Origin: Trichostrongylus colubriformis
Taxonomy: Eukaryota; Nematoda; Chromadorea; Rhabditida; Trichostrongylidae
Length of the DNA: 64,000 nucleotides
Reading direction: 5' to 3'
NCBI GenBank assembly: GCA_963978905.1
Contig: OZ022258.1
Location: 39,726,591 to 39,790,590 of the forward strand
Made by a program: the position numbers and the translations under genes. Of this stretch, positions 1-10,990 are shown in pieces. Numbering within the stretch: the first letter of the stretch is position 1; the number at the start of each line of letters is the position of its first letter. The notes beneath the pieces were generated by a model. That model ran no database searches, was not told the origin of the DNA, and saw nothing but the letters and a program-made list of their open reading frames with translations.

Positions 1-1150
1 TATTGCTGACGTATTTCGCTACTCTGTTCGGCCAAGCATCTACAACTGTAAACCACTGGAGGCACCGTAACGGATAGCTTAGTCCCTTTGCAGCACCACA
101 GTAGATATGAATTTGTGAAAACTCTCCAAGAATGGGAGCCCTTCCCCTAACAGGCTCTCCTTAGAACGTGTTTTCGCACTCCTTGCATTATCGAGGGGTG
201 GAGCGAAGTCCAGCCTGAGCCCGAGTGTTGGGCAGAATTTGAGGAATTGAGCCAAAATCGCAGGAGCGCAGGAGCTCGCAGTGGTCACTTCTCGCTTCAC
301 CTGCAGTGCTCTGTCTTCCTAATCCAAGAATACCCGAATATCGCTGCTGATGCTTTCAGTTCAAAAAGTCACACACTTCAGGTCGCTGACTCCTGACCAA
401 CGACCAACAATGAATGAGATTGCAACGAGCATCACCGCTCTACGAAAAGAAATCAAGGTTTTTTTTTCAGCTTCTTGCTCTGCTATTGCTGAGTAGTAGT
501 CAGCTTCAGTCTCTCGACAATGGAATAGAGTTAATGTTTTGAAGCCATTCGTTTTAGTTAACGAATCCGTCTAAAGCAGTCATCAAGCAAGTGATCTCCG
601 TCAGCAGATCGAAGAGTGAAACGAACGCGGTGAGTTGCAAAGTCCACAATTTCACGTACAAGACACCTTCCAAAGAAAAAATCCAAGAAACGGGTAAAAG
701 CATAAGGATCTTATACCATTAAAACTGACTGTTACACTTATCAGTGGTTGGAATAGCTCGCCACTCCTTGAAGATACATTCCCTTTCACTTTCCACGTTT
801 TTGAGCATGTGGACGGGGCTGCGAGGTGTGAGCAGAGCGGCGGCGGTCACGTGATTGTACAAAGCAAATCATGACTGGGCAGAGACTCTGGACTGCGCTA
901 CTTTTCGCCAAAACTATTGAACGGATGTTATGGGAGTTCAGAAAAGTGGCTATTGTTACAGGTTTTCGATTTCGCCTCAGAATCAAGGGATTTTTCGGTT
1001 TCTTTTGCTTCTATTAGGTGATAAACTAAACTTTTTTCGGCAGGAAAAAGCATTTATATTGAAAAACCAGTACAAGCTATTGCGAGCGGATCATTTTCGC
1101 TAACGTTCTGCAGCCTTTTCATGGAAAGCTGTTTTCATCATCGAAGTGGT
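1..1150. other. Gene-free flank
   Basis: I see no exon pair with matching phase, transposon terminus or RNA gene here. A poly-T run lies near 460-467. Open frames are short and have no recognisable motif. Confidence 0.5.
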
Positions 1151-1420
1151 CTTTCATTAAACTATCTTCTCTTATCGCAAGTTTCCTTCTCCACGTGAGC
1201 TTCACGTTGGAAATCCGTTTTTCCAAGGCCAGGTGCGATTTGATTGGGTGGCCGTTCCTTGGTTGTGTTCAGCAGACCCATTACCGCAGGGGTACACCGT
1301 GCAGCCGCAACAAAGGCGTAGTCTATCGCTTATCTAAGGGCATGCTTACCCCAAGAAAGTAATCCACTAACTTGATTACCTCGTGGTGTGTCTTTAAAGA
1401 CAGCATTAGGGGTAATGCGG
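1150..1420 (+). repeat. Dispersed repeat R1, copy 1
   Basis: This stretch shares several blocks in the same order with 6040-6260, including TCTTATCGCA, CACGTTGGAAA and AAGGCCAGGTG, followed by a TGATTAYC..GTGGTGTG block. No terminal repeats or coding capacity were seen, so the class is unknown. Confidence 0.6.
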
Positions 1421-1540
1421 TAATGGAGAAATCCCTACAAGAAGTAACTCACATGGTAATCCTGGGCCTAGGAAGGCTATCTGTGGCGAAATCCCGGTGA
1501 AAAAGCGCCCCTCCGAGCTGTAGAAACTGCGGAACGGATC

Positions 1541-1588
1541 ATTGATTTCTTGATCCCGCCTCCCTTTGATTTCTTGATCCCGCCTCCC
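1541..1588 (+). repeat. 24-bp tandem duplication
   Basis: Two adjacent 24-bp units (core TTGATTTCTTGATCCCGCC) differ at the first base only. Confidence 0.85.
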
Positions 1589-2642
1589 GATGACGTAATT
1601 CCCGATTGACTGGGGTGGGAGCCGTCAAGGAGATGCGGCAGGATCGAAGGTTTTGCGCACACTTTCGCAGTTTTAGCTTGAAGCTCATTCCAAAAAATGG
1701 ATGCTGTTCTATTTCCAAACATTCCCTTGTGTTTACTTGGCAACATGCCAATGGAAAACTAGATCAGACTACTCCCCTCTTGACGGACAGGTCGTCCACG
1801 TCGAGAATCGACAGTGGAAAGGGGGTCCTATTTCTCGGGTTTTTGGCCATTTCCATCCGTTTTTTCTCCACTGTTCTGTTACTTAGGCATCTCGACTTTC
1901 ATATGCACTACTTCTTTTACTTTTCGTCCGACTTTCCCCTAATGCTGCCTTTGAATAATATTCCGGATGTCCAAGCTCCATCCATCCAAGCTCGCTAATA
2001 GGACAAGACCAGATGGAAGCCCACTCGCACCACGTCCAAATAATCGTCGTAAACTGCGCTGGAACGACAACAGGACAGTGACATGACCAGCGTTCGCCTG
2101 ACCGCAGGGGGAACCGGTATCCTTTAAAAGTTACAAAAAAAAGCGTAACAGGCAATAAATTGAAAAGCAGGTCAAACAAAGGGTCAAAGGAAGTGTTACA
2201 ATATCATCCTACTTCAGGACGATGACGATGAATCGTTGAGAAGTAAGACTAGCAGGTCAACGGAAAAATAGTGTGGTTGCATACAGTGGGAATATGGAAA
2301 TTGAAAGCACGCTAACATCGAATCTTACTCTTCTTCTTCTCGAATTAAACACTTCAATCGTGCTGTAATAAATAAATCTTTCAAGAATTTCGATTCGTTC
2401 GCACACATGTCCCTTTTTTATTTTCAAGTAAAGCAAGACGGTTAGAGGCACCGAACGCGTCGTCGCGCATACAGGATTCCATCGAGCGCTTTTCCCTTAA
2501 CAATGTGAACGCACGCGCCACCGCTTTGCAGCTATGGAGAAGTGGCTGCAATCGTCATTTTTCACCCGAACTAGGGTAAGCTAGTAAATGATGCGTTTAC
2601 TTGAAAGAGGAACCTTGGCGAGAAGGCGGCAGCTTCCTTGTT

Positions 2643-2820
2643 CAAGGCCGCGGTCATACTCACCGTCGGCAAGGCGTGGTTGCATCCATAGGCAGATAGG
2701 GAGAGTTGCACGGGGGAGGTACAGAGATGACGCAGGCAACGACAGGGTAGCATAAGCGGAGACACAGAGATAAGCAGCCACGCCCTGCCGCCGGCACCGC
2801 AAAGTATGACCGCGGCCTAA
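2643..2820 (+). mobile_element. GC-rich MITE family M1, copy 1
   Basis: A ~175-bp non-autonomous element. The left end (GGCCGCGGTCATACTCACCG) and the right end (GCAAAGTATGACCGCGGCC) form inverted termini of roughly 45 bp. Between them is a conserved core containing GTACAGAGATGACGCAGGCA. Related copies are at 15567-15910, 19889-20066 and 49063-49238. No clear target-site duplication was found, so the superfamily is open. Confidence 0.8.
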
Positions 2821-3380
2821 GCGAGAGGCCAAGCTACTGAATCGTGCCTTTCACCGCAAAAGCACCACATATTATTTGATTGAACGACTATGAATCACCG
2901 TAATTATGTTTCCTTTTCCCAAATTAGGCAAACTATACCATCCACTGTCATTGACGATAAAGCTTGACGGCTCTACCTTTCTCAAAAAGCAGAAGCATAG
3001 AGGACAATCCCCTCTTTTCACCTTGCCCTGTGCTGTCTGCAGTGGCATGGCGTAAACGTCGCTATATTATATTCAAAGAGCCCAAGGGCAGCATAGTTTT
3101 CCATAGAAGAAACACAGCATTTCATTGACCACTCCTGTGAACACAAGTAAGTCTAATAACCAATGCATGAAAGTAAACAGAGATCACAATTCCTCCTGAG
3201 TACCCTAAAATCCTACAGATAAGAGCGGCCCATAGATAAGAGCGGTTTGTGCTAGAAAATGAAAATTGACGTTTGTATACGTTTTTTTTTGGCGCTGTGT
3301 GCTCATGATTATCGCATTAATAGCCTACAACTTTACCTTTATTCTTACTGTTTTCTATACTTTTTCTATTGCTTTTTTTA

Positions 3381-4250
3381 TTAGGTTGTAAGAAAAGTTC
3401 TGGCCAGCCTGTTTTTCGCGGTCACAAGATAAATTCAAATCTCAGAGCGCGCCAACGTTAATCAGCTTACCTATTGAGCTCTTTAGATAAACAAACAGTT
3501 GCTCTTCCTTACTATATGTTCTATTTGGAATGTCACAAGGTTTTCGAATTAGAGAAATTTAAAGTACTGCAAAAATGGCACTTTTTAGATGCCTTCACTT
3601 CACGAAATCTTGTTCAGCTGAGTCCCAGCGAAGGTGACCTCAAATGTGAGTGCTGCAATGGGAGGGGGTGAAGCATTGGATGGAACACTTTGTCCCTGGT
3701 TTCAGAAGTGCAGAAATGAAAACGAGTTGCTTGGATATTGGATTGATCAAATCGCTTTAACTAAAACGGCAGAAAGCGATGATCGCCAATACTTGCAGGA
3801 GATGTCCAAAAGTATTCGCTCTCAACAAACAAACATAGTTGACCACCTAAAGTAGCCTCGATTTGAAAAAAAACCAAAAATGTGTGCCGCGCGACCCCTC
3901 GGAGCAGCAATGCGCCAACACATTTTCCACAAATCGTGTCCACTAATTGAAGCAGATCAGGGTAAGGCCCTTACTAGTCCATCATGTTTATCGCTAACTA
4001 TGCCCCACTCTCCCAAACATCTCGACGGCTTCTTCAGCAGCAGTGTGTTCGGGAAAGAATGGTGATTTGAAGTCGACTTTTTTTTTATTTCGCGCAATAT
4101 AAATTTTCAGCCCTTAGCAAAATGAGATACGCAAGCATGCGTAATGTTGCCAAAAGCGTAGCGAATCGAATGGTTCCTATTCTGTGAGAAGAGATGCAGT
4201 CGAACCGAGTTATGATCTCCCGAAGTTGACATTGCGAAAACCAGCCATGA
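3381..4250 (+). mobile_element. Decayed mariner-like element, 3' terminus lost
   Basis: Begins after a TA with TTAGGTTGTAAGAAAAGTTC, a mariner-type terminus. It is colinear with the complete element at 58726-59623, including the shared peptide IALTKTAE. The reading around 3700-3855 resembles the N-terminal helix-turn-helix part of mariner transposase (QYLQEMSKSIRS..DHLK, compare ELAEKLGVS..HLK). Similarity stops near 4250 before the expected right terminus, so the copy is truncated or interrupted. Frames are broken and the catalytic DD34D region is not readable. Confidence 0.75.
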
Positions 4251-4716
4251 GAAATTAAATTTTACTGTTGCATTGGGAGTGACTGCTGCTGGATAGAAAC
4301 TTAAACCAATGCTAATTTTCAAGAATTTTTTGAAAGTTTAAGAATTTTTTCACCGGTTAATTGAACCGCTCTTATCTATGGGACTTCATGGTAAATGAGG
4401 AAAGACATAAAGCAAAAGCAGATAGAATGAGATAGATTTGAATAGATACAAGGGTGCGAATTTCTACCCAAGGATTCATCGTCTCTAGACAAAATTACAG
4501 CAATCACTGTAATCTCTATACTAAACTCTTTGAAACTAATATCACTTTAAAAAATACTTCTTCGCCATTTTAATAGTGGCAGCTGCGAGAGATGCTGGCA
4601 CCTTAAAATAATCCCATGTGATTCGAAGTGATAACCGTGATACTTATGCGAAGACTCGAAAGGTTTCCTTCATATAACCAAGATATTGTTCACGATTTCC
4701 CATCCGGAAACTGTGG

Positions 4717-5592
4717 CTAGGATGTGAGGTGCAAGTGGGACCGATGTGGCGTCGCCAACCCCCATGCGCGCAGATTTCCACGATAATCATGGTGATAGAT
4801 CAACGCCTGAAACCACGCGAGCGATGCCGCATCGGTTCCTCGTGTGCTACGATCTATGGTCAGATATCCGCGCATCGAAGAACAGTGACAAATGAACATA
4901 CCTCTTCTGGGTAGATACGAAATCCAACAGTATCGTCGCAAGGCCGAGGAGTGGAGTGAGCCTGATTGAGAATTCATCGCCGTTTTTCAAAGTCAAAAAT
5001 GGTCCTAGAACAAAAGTTACCCTTCAAAAACGAACCTGAGGTGGTGTGCACTCTTCGGGCGGCGTTTCGAGTACGACGGACTCAGGTGTTTCGGGAACTA
5101 CGCTACTGTTCTTCGAGTCCGTAAGTTCTCTGGGAACAGGTTCACGTTCAATGTCAAGTCGGGTACCACTCTGCTCGAGGACTGTAGAACACGAAGGAGC
5201 TGCTACCACAGCGGGTTCGGCTGCATTATGTGCGCACTCAGCGACCGGATCAGACGAAGCATTGTTGATTTCGGATGGAGACAGAGTCTCCAGTGAATGA
5301 CCTTAAGCGATATACAGATTCTCGACAGACGATGTAATACTTCTATCAGCTCATCAAGTGCTCTGAAGGCCAAAAAAGTAATCATGAAGGCCTAACAAGT
5401 CATCAGGGTTGTTTGTGAAAATGGATCCTCTCATCTTGTTCTAACCTGCGACTTCGAAGCAAGCTACCTGATAACCCCAAGTACTCACGCACTTCAAATA
5501 AAAGGAGTCTAGCACCAGTAAATGATCTGACAACGGATCTATTGGCGGCATATTGAATCCGGGAGGATTGGTTCGAACCGGTATCGACAATC
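4717..5592 (-). CDS. 3' part of an unrecognised multi-exon gene
   Basis: Four exons on the minus strand join in one frame: 5468-5592, 5036-5287, 4902-4961 and 4717-4806 (125+252+60+90 nt). The first begins after CACATAG and reads PVRTNPPGFNMPPIDPLSD, ending TWGYQ at a CAG|GTAGCT donor. The second is rich in Ser, Pro, Glu and Val and ends EECTPPQ at CAG|GTTCGT. The third (AHSTPRPCDDTVGFRIYPEE) has acceptor AATCAG and donor GAG|GTATGT. The last starts after TTTCAG with ALIYHHDYRG and ends HLHLTS and TAG. Nearly all junctions are phase 0. The start of the second exon (CTGGAG acceptor) is the weakest call. No family is recognised. The 5' end lies above 5592 and was not found. The acidic Ser/Pro segment looks disordered. 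Confidence 0.55.
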
Positions 5593-6039
5593 CTATGTGA
5601 AAACACAAGTTCCGATCTCAAAGATCAGCACAATTGATTCACTTTGGATGCACGGCGGAAAGAATAGCCCACCGGATTTCAATCTTTCTTCTACTCATAT
5701 AGGCATGTTATAATCGTTCAAGGGTCACATGCAATGATCCATGCGAAAAAATCAAAATGCGTCGGTGACAGATCCTCCAAAAATGGTTCGTGCGGGTAAC
5801 GTGGCGTGCGTAGGCGATTGTGGAGCAAAGATGATCATATTAGTGGTTTACTTCATTGGAGCAAATAACTCCTTGGATAACTGCTCAAGCTGCACCCTTG
5901 TTGCGGCTGCATGCTGCAACCTCGCGGTAATGGGCTTGCTTGAACACGATGAAGCCACGCCCACCTGACCACATCGTACCTGGCCTTGGACGACAGAATC
6001 CCAAACGTGAGCTGCCAACATCATCAGAATGCCTGTTTC

Positions 6040-6260
6040 ATCGAATAATCTTCTCTTATCGCATGTTTCCTTGTCCACGTAAGCACCACGTTGGAAACTC
6101 GTTGGCCGAAGGCCAGGTGTGATTTTCTTGGATAGACGTGGCTTGGTTGTCTTCTAGCAGGCACAACGTGCAGCGTGAACAGTTATTTCAGGAACTATTT
6201 GTACCAAAAAAAATAAGGTATTAGTTTGATTATCGCGTGGTGTGCTTTTAAACATTGCCT
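6040..6260 (+). repeat. Dispersed repeat R1, copy 2
   Basis: Second copy of the repeat at 1150-1420, in the same orientation, with blocks CTTATCGCATGTTTCCTTG, AAGGCCAGGTGTGATTTTC and GATTATCGCGTGGTGTG. The rest of 5600-7187 shows nothing I can name. Confidence 0.6.
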
Positions 6261-7187
6261 CTGTATCCTTCATAGAAAGCGTATTTAGCCATTAGGACAA
6301 AAATTCGCTTTGCGGCATTTGGTGTGCGACACAATAGCGAGCAATGCGCGTCGTACTGAATGTGTCCTGGAGCGATGTCGGTGCTCTACGCCTCATTCTA
6401 GGTGTAATCGCTTCAATACACAACCAATACGGCGCCCGTAGCTCGCTCCATCACGTCGCGCGCTGATCGTGGCTACGCGAATCCTGTGTCCTAATGGCAT
6501 ACACCCCGTGCTGAGCACATGATCCCTGCCGTTCCGTCCCGCAGCCTTGCGACCCTGCCCACGTTACCCGTGTGGACCAAATGTTGAGGGGATGTATCTT
6601 CACAAGATTTTGATGTTTTCGCGTGGATTTTGCATGTGACTTTTGGTGAACAACTACTACATAACTGCATGACAATAAGAAAGGCTCCCTATATCCGTGC
6701 ATGATTCCTCACCTAATCACAAGCTCGAGCCCTTCAAATCGAACTGCATACGATAGGTTTACGCGCTCCCTACCTTGTAGCTTTATAGTAAACTTACCGT
6801 AAGTTTTTCATGCTAAAGGCACACTAATATGCGGCCTCCTCTGCACAATCGCTTAAACTCCAAAATAGATGATGCATTCAAAAGAAAGCGGAGATGTTGA
6901 AATGGCTGCAACAATTGCATCGTACGTATGTGGATAGAAATCCTCACCTACTCACGGTTTCATCACTTCCCCCTATATTTCCGCAGCCTCCCTCCCCCGC
7001 ATCCCTGTTCCTCCTCGAATCAATAATAGGTAATCCAGAAATCTGTGCAATTTCAATAAAAAAAAAACTTCGCGCTGACACTTTACGCACATGGTTCAGA
7101 GAACGAGACACGAAAAGTCAGAAAACATTTGGAGATACTGTACGGTACCACGGCCTACACGACAACAAACTTCCCAAAAGCAAGATG

Positions 7188-7588
7188 GGTGCTAAGGTAG
7201 TTGGGGGGGGCCACTCGACAAAGGCAAGAGTCGCGCCAAATTTCTGCTTATAGGCACTCTCAAGGTTATTTTAAGCCTAGATACAGCTAACTAACTGAGA
7301 AAACGATTGAATTATTCTTCCATTAATATATTACGAAAAATTAGCTACAACTAGACTATGCAACCAATAACGCGTATTCGCTTAAGCCTAGGGGAAGGGA
7401 ATCTCCTTCCCCAAGGCTTAGGCTAACATAGGATGTAAAGAAAAACACGAATTTGCTTTACAAAATCGTTTCTATGCAGAATTCGAACCCGACTCCGCTA
7501 GCGCTATGGCTTCTCTGCGCTCTAGCCATGCGTTAGAGACGCAGAGACACTACTGCAGTGGCCCCTCCCCCCGAACTACCTTAGCACC
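7188..7588 (+). mobile_element. hAT-type MITE M2, copy 1
   Basis: A 401-bp element flanked by a perfect 8-bp duplication GCAAGATG (7180-7187 and 7589-7596). Inverted termini begin GGTGCTAAGGTAGTT and then run into a poly-G/poly-C tract. An 8-bp duplication fits the hAT superfamily. The interior has no transposase. On the minus strand it holds a tRNA-like stretch with a B-box-like GGGTTCGAATTC (7480-7500). Confidence 0.9.
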
Positions 7589-7881
7589 GCAAGATGAATG
7601 GTAATTTCGGGAAATTAGTAGACAAACAAACCACTTCCATCCTCATACTGCATATGACACAACTCCAGAAACTCTAGTGCGGATTGTGACAGTGTTCCCA
7701 TCCTTCCCTGCGTGACCAGAACTTTCCTGAAAAGACAGACGTTTCTGTGGTAAGTTATATGAAGCTAATAAGGCAACGACAAAAAGGAAGGTGACAATAA
7801 ATGCATGCTGCAAAGATAGTGCGAGGGACAATGAAGTGTGTCACAGAGTACGTCTAGAATATTTTGCAAGATTCATTCCCC

Positions 7882-8323
7882 AGTGCTAGGGTAGTTGGGG
7901 GGGGTGGGGGGGGGGGGGGGGCACTCGACAAAGGCAAGAGTCGCGCCCAATTTCTGCTTATTGGCACTCTCAAGGTTATTTTATGCTTAAATACAGCTAA
8001 CTAACTGATAAAGCGATTGAATTATTCTTCCATTAGTATATTACTATTCTTCCATTAGTATATTACAAAAAATTAGTTATAACTTGACTAAACAACCAAT
8101 TACGCGTATTCGCCTAAGCCTAGGGGAAGGGAATCTCCTTCCCCAAGGCTTGGGCTAACGTAGGATGAAAAAAAACACGGATTTGCTTTACAAAACCGTT
8201 TCTATGCAGAATTCGAACCCGATTCGGCTAGCACTCTGGCTTCTCTGCGCTCTAGCCATGCGTTGGAGACGCAGAGACACTACCTACTGCAGTGGCCCCC
8301 CCCCCCCCAACTACCTTAGCACC
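7882..8323 (+). mobile_element. hAT-type MITE M2, copy 2
   Basis: Second copy, 442 bp, in the same orientation 293 bp downstream. It is flanked by a perfect but different 8-bp duplication CATTCCCC (7874-7881 and 8324-8331), so it inserted independently. The poly-G tract has expanded (about 7893-7920), and a short internal segment containing TTCTTCCATTAGTATATTAC is duplicated. Confidence 0.9.
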
Positions 8324-8976
8324 CATTCCCCTATGAGTTATGAGTTTAGTCCCTGGTGGCGCAGTATCATAGGAAATAACGGAGAGCGATAGTTAACGAC
8401 GAATTACCAGGTGGTATCAATATGTATATGAGCGACAAGGTGAGAAATGTTCATCCCGATTCCCTATCGCATAATTTGAATGTCGCGCGCGAATCGTGCC
8501 CCTGTTTCTTTCTGCTCTGCACCTTTTGTGAAAGATAGTGGAAACGCACACAAATTGAACACTGCAACCATACTCCCACATTTGCTTGATGTATCACCTT
8601 GATGTATCTGATGTATCAGCTTGACTCACCTGACAAGGAAAGCCCATCAGGTCATGGTGAGCTTTTTCAAAACGGTTTTTTGCATTTTATAAGGTCTCAT
8701 ACATGAAGCAAAAAAGCGGTCTCAAATTCGGCCAAATGGTTTTGGGGGGCCCAAAAAATGAGTGGTAAAAGTTGCTTAGAAAGAAGCAATTTTGACCAGT
8801 TTGCTGCAATGCTTTCCAGCTGCGGCGTGCAGTATATGCATATCAGAAGGCTGTCTTCAAACCTACACCAAAACCACTGCGAGCTTTCAAGGACGAAGAA
8901 TCTCTTATGGTAACTGCTAAACAATGTAAAGAATACTCATAGAGATGCACAGGTCAGCCTTCACGCAGTGGTTGGA

Positions 8977-9345
8977 ACAAGTCGGATTCCGCAGGCCGTG
9001 ATTTATTCCCACCGTAACCCTGTTCAAAGGACGCAAACGCGTCCTTCAAAGATCTTGCCACCAGCACGGTTCTTTAAACACGGTGGAAGTTGGGGTTGTC
9101 GAAGAGGAGACAGATGCTTTTTACCGACGTCGAAGCTCCTTCCCTCTCTAGGCTTAGGCTAAATTCATATTCCCTCCTCCTACATGAAAAAGCATCAGCC
9201 AAAACATCTGTCTCATCTTCGGCAATCCCAACTTCCACCGTGTTCAAAGGACCGTGCTGGTGGCAAGATCTTTAAAGGATACGTATGCGTCCTTTAAACA
9301 GGGTTACGGTGGGAACAAATCACCAGCCTTCCGAATCCGTCTTGT
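8977..9345. mobile_element. Palindromic MITE nested in the foldback element
   Basis: A near-complete inverted repeat of ~369 bp. The left half begins ACAAGTCGGATTC and the right half ends GAATCCGTCTTGT. The arms share TTCCCACCGTAACCCTGTT, AAGATCTTGCCACCAGCACG and CCAACTTCCACCGTG. The centre is near 9160. It has no coding capacity. Confidence 0.8.
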
Positions 9346-9425
9346 GTGGTTAGATGGCCGAATGGATAGTGATGGAATGGCATTTGCACAGTGGAGGGGG
9401 CCACTGTAGTTCAACTCCTCTCGAC
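9346..9425 (+). repeat. tRNA-derived SINE-like fragment
   Basis: Contains an A-box-like GATGGCCGAATGG and, about 50 bp on, a B-box-like GTAGTTCAACTCC, as in Leu/Ser tRNAs. There is no foldable acceptor stem, so it is not called as a tRNA gene. It may be a diverged member of the SINE at 25546-25710. Confidence 0.4.
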
Positions 9426-9679
9426 GTCCACGTTTCTGCATTTTCTTAATTTTCTTTGCCTAGCGCTAAACTACTTGCGCACATGCAAAATGGGTGCAAT
9501 TTTAGTTGCTGGTGCACCAAACTGACCCCGTTTACAAGTTTTCAGTGGTTAACTTATTTGGAACCTTCAGCGCCTCTGGCAGCCCTGCCAGGCGTTTCCG
9601 TGCGAAACTAGTGTGATAACCCGATTAGTCCTAGATACAAAATACTATCCAAATTGAGATTTTGAACCAAACTCGAGGC

Positions 9680-9752
9680 AATGGGATGGACATGAGCACA
9701 CAGTCACTGCTCTTACAATGGGATGGACATGGGCACACAGTCACTGCTCTAC
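9680..9752 (+). repeat. 37-bp tandem duplication
   Basis: Two units of AATGGGATGGACATGRGCAC... with period 37 and very few differences, indicating a recent duplication. Confidence 0.85.
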
Positions 9753-10774
9753 TTGCACAGACGAACCACTAGCAGCCTCGATTAAATGTAATGGAGCATG
9801 TGCAAAATCAACGCATTCCAAGTGAACTGCACCCAGCAACACTATGCGTTGGAAAAAATAGCAGGCATTCCCTTGTATCGGCTACCGACCTCCTTTCGTT
9901 GAGTGTTCTTTACTATGGTAGTAGTAGTAGTGAGGTCACCCAATTTCCGAGTTTGGATCAAAACCACGATCAGGCTGAATACATGTTACCCAGGGTAGTT
10001 CGACCCCCTGAGCATGAATATCACACGTGCTTTGCGGGAGAACCCCTAGTTTCCTTGTTATGGGCGTTGGCAGGTCCAAACAAATCATTCGCCTAATACG
10101 CAAAAATATTGAAGATATTGAAAATATTGAACGGTTCCTTGGCAGGATGAAAATTGATTTTGCACACATTTTGCAGTGCGGTCACACATGAGCACAAATG
10201 GATGAAAACTAGATAAATGCTAAAATTTGGCCTCAGGAAGGATCGAACCATTGACCATTTTCTGGGCCCCCCAAAACCATTTAGCCGATTTGAGACCGGT
10301 TTTTTGCTTCATGTATGTGACCCTATAAAATGCAAAAAAGCGTTTTGAGAAAGCTCACCATGATCTGATGGGCCTTCCGTGTGAGACCTAATGACCTTAA
10401 TGGAAATATGACCATACTAAATGTTTACAAATTTGTCTATCACGCTGTAAGTTCAAACAGCTGTTGTCCGTTAGCAAACTGTTCGTTGGCCATCCAGGCA
10501 AAAACTCTGCCAAGTCGGCGTGAAAAAAAAGAAAACGAACTACTTCCAGCAAGCTGCAAGAATATTCAGTTGGATGAGTGGGTGTAGAAGTGTAGGTGCT
10601 TCTTGCTGCCTGCTCAGCTGAAGTAGTACCCAGCAATTGATTCGTTGCAATCAAGTGGTTGACGAACGTGACATGGAAAATCTTAAAAGTTTACGTATAT
10701 TTGACTGAGATACTACCATCGACTCTGGTTGCCATTGCCAAAGCCCAGCTTCCGGTATTATTAGAGTACCCCGA

Positions 10775-10990
10775 GGCTTAGCAGCATACAGTCGAAGTAC
10801 TACAACGATCTCGTATTTTTGATCTTTGATAAGCCATGGTAATTATACCAGAAGCTGATTTAACGTGTAAGGGATCTCGGTGATGTAATGGATTAGCACA
10901 TAAGCCTCGAAAGCATGGAGGACGGGTTCGAGCCCTGTCCGATATTGGAACTTTTGCCCTTAACTCAGCATACTTGTACCATCTACAACG
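10775..10990 (+). repeat. tRNA-related repeat, partial copy
   Basis: Colinear with the right part of the MITE at 55914-56235. Shared blocks are GATAAGCYATGGTAAWTATACC, GAAAGCATGGA, a B-box-like CGGGTTCGAGCCC and the tail AACTCAGCATACTTGT. The left inverted terminus is missing here. Confidence 0.6.

Larger units (their letters stand above)
8630..10388. mobile_element. Foldback element, ~1.75 kb, ~130-bp inverted arms
   Basis: The left arm (8630-8760) and right arm (10248-10388) are inverted copies at roughly 85% identity by eye. Both contain TTTTTTGCATTTTATA, CATACATGAAGCAAAAAA, CGGTCTCAAAT and TGGTTTTGGGGGGCCC. The interior holds a nested palindrome (8977-9345), a tRNA-like segment (9346-9425) and a 37-bp tandem repeat, with no transposase. 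Whether this is one mobile element or two opposite insertions of one repeat is not settled; no flanking duplication was found. Confidence 0.6.

Noticed and set aside
5730..5840. Minus-strand reading EPFLEDLSPTHFDFFAW, resembling mariner SPTDYHFF
   Set aside because: No mariner termini nearby, and splicing it to the 5592 exon would create a stop.
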